Part shown: positions 63,414 through 64,000 of the stretch, in pieces
How the letters are laid out: each line of letters begins with the position of its first letter
Position numbering within the stretch: the first letter of the stretch is position 1
Source of the DNA: Verminephrobacter eiseniae EF01-2
GTDB taxonomy: Bacteria > Pseudomonadota > Gammaproteobacteria > Burkholderiales > Burkholderiaceae_C
Reading direction: 5' to 3'
NCBI RefSeq assembly: GCF_000015565.1
Contig: NC_008786.1
Coordinates: 62,001 to 126,000 of the forward strand
DNA: 64,000 bases
Made by a program: the position numbers and the translations under genes
Notes under the pieces: generated by a model
The model's database searches: none
Told to the model about the DNA's origin: nothing
Seen by the model: only the letters and a program-made list of their open reading frames with translations

Positions 63414-64000
63414 AATTGAAGCCGAAAGCGCCCTCCAACCCGGCGAGCGCATCACCCACCACGAGTACGGCCAGGGCGTCGTGCTCGATCCAGCGCGTGA
63501 CGGCTACCTGCGTGCATTCTTCAGCGTCGGCGAACGCCGGGTGCCGGTTGGCTCGGTGCAGCGCCAGCTTTCCCGCACCGAGCGCATCCTGCGCGCCGTG
63601 GCTGGCGGCGCGGATCGCGGGCGCAAAGCGTGGCTGTCCTGCGAAGCGCATGCGCTGCCGGTGGTGGAGAGCGCCTCGGCGCTGACCTCGGCCAGGATCG
63701 ATCTGCTGCCGCATCAGGTGGTGCTGACGCACCGCATCGCTACCGCCTCGCCCCGGCACTACCTGATCGCCGACGAGGTGGGCTTGGGCAAGACCATCGA
63801 AACCGCGCTGATTTTGCGCGAGCTGGTCAGCCGGGGGGAATTGAAGCGCGCACTGATGGTGGTGCCTGCCGGGCTGGTGAACAACTGGCACCGGGAATTG
63901 AACGCGGTGTTCCATCTCGATTTCGAGGTGTTCGGCTCCGAAGGCGACATCACCGACCGCAAGACGAATGCCTTCGCCAGGCACGACCGGCTGATCGCCA
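63406..64000 (+). CDS. SNF2/RapA-type helicase, 3' end outside window
   Basis: The ATG at 63406 lies inside the previous gene (eight-base overlap) and the frame is open to the window edge, 198 residues seen. The N-terminal 60 residues are a small Tudor/SH3-like part (GERITHHEYGQGVV), followed by the helicase: LLPHQVVLTHRI (Q-motif region) and Walker A IADEVGLGKTIETALIL (residues 121-137), then motif Ia VVPAGLVNNWHRE. DEVGLGKT is typical of SNF2-family translocases such as RapA and of the helicases in DISARM and related defence loci. It matches the DUF499/DUF1156 part of the operon in base composition. Confidence 0.87.
   Translation, partial: MAEIEAESALQPGERITHHEYGQGVVLDPARDGYLRAFFSVGERRVPVGSVQRQLSRTERILRAVAGGADRGRKAWLSCEAHALPVVESASALTSARIDLLPHQVVLTHRIATASPRHYLIADEVGLGKTIETALILRELVSRGELKRALMVVPAGLVNNWHRELNAVFHLDFEVFGSEGDITDRKTNAFARHDRLIA

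Noticed and set aside
50053..64000. Calling the island a canonical BREX or DISARM system
   Set aside because: PglZ, methyltransferase, large ATPase and helicase fit the general plan, but I see no brxA/brxB/brxL-type gene and no DUF1998 (drmB-type) protein. The visible genes form a related but different set.

Overview
The window is high-GC chromosomal DNA of a beta-proteobacterium, most likely a Burkholderiales/Comamonadaceae species. Evidence is the housekeeping order ndk-rlmN-pilF-rodZ-ispG-hisS-yfgM-bamB-der-hfq-hflX-hflK-hflC, the long N-terminal tail on RluB, and a TctC/Bug-type binding protein. The content (several sugar-binding proteins, short mobile elements, decayed genes) would fit Verminephrobacter or a related genus, but the species is an inference.

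Layout. (1) 1-17 kb: sugar and inositol uptake and oxidation. There are two sugar-phosphate isomerase-like TIM barrels, three Gfo/Idh/MocA oxidoreductases, two ribose/fructose-type ABC transporter sets, four ABC sugar-binding proteins (two are tandem near-copies) and an orphan Bug protein. A DUF2000 + EamA pair and a frameshifted nucleotidyltransferase relic lie between. (2) 17-23 kb: a divergent myo-inositol operon, iolC(-DUF2090)-iolD-iolE-iolB, read away from the binding-protein genes across an AT-rich control region. Transporters import inositol, IolG-type dehydrogenases oxidise it, and IolE, IolD, IolB and IolC carry it to the aldol-cleavage step. No iolA is seen. (3) 23-26 kb: an orphan XRE/HigA-like regulator and hpnD/hpnE (squalene synthesis), the latter pair split by a short mobile element. 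(4) 26-46 kb: a long minus-strand housekeeping block (membrane protease regulators, GTPases, Hfq, BamB complex, HisS, IspG, RodZ, PilF, RlmN, Ndk, RluB, ScpB, RluD, NlpD-like, Pcm, SurE). (5) 46-50 kb: a quinone oxidoreductase, a phoD gene destroyed by deletion around a short mobile element, and dnaG.

(6) 50-64 kb: a defence island entered directly downstream of dnaG. Nine co-directional genes, mostly overlapping by 1-8 bases, encode: an excisionase-type HTH protein, a large DUF499 ATPase, a short stand-alone PglZ-domain phosphatase, an AAA+ ATPase plus subtilisin-like protease pair resembling IetAS, a DUF1156 DNA methyltransferase with zinc-ribbon cysteines, an unrecognised 166-residue protein, an AlbA_2/HATPase/TPR protein, and the start of a SNF2-type helicase that runs off the window. 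The ATPase/PglZ/methyltransferase/helicase set looks like a BREX/Pgl- or DISARM-related phage defence system. The protease pair and the AlbA gene look like cassettes spliced into it with translational coupling kept. This is the most interesting part of the window.

A family of about 165-bp palindromic elements (three copies, perfect 17-bp terminal inverted repeats, CTAG flanks) is scattered through the window and is tied to at least one gene loss.
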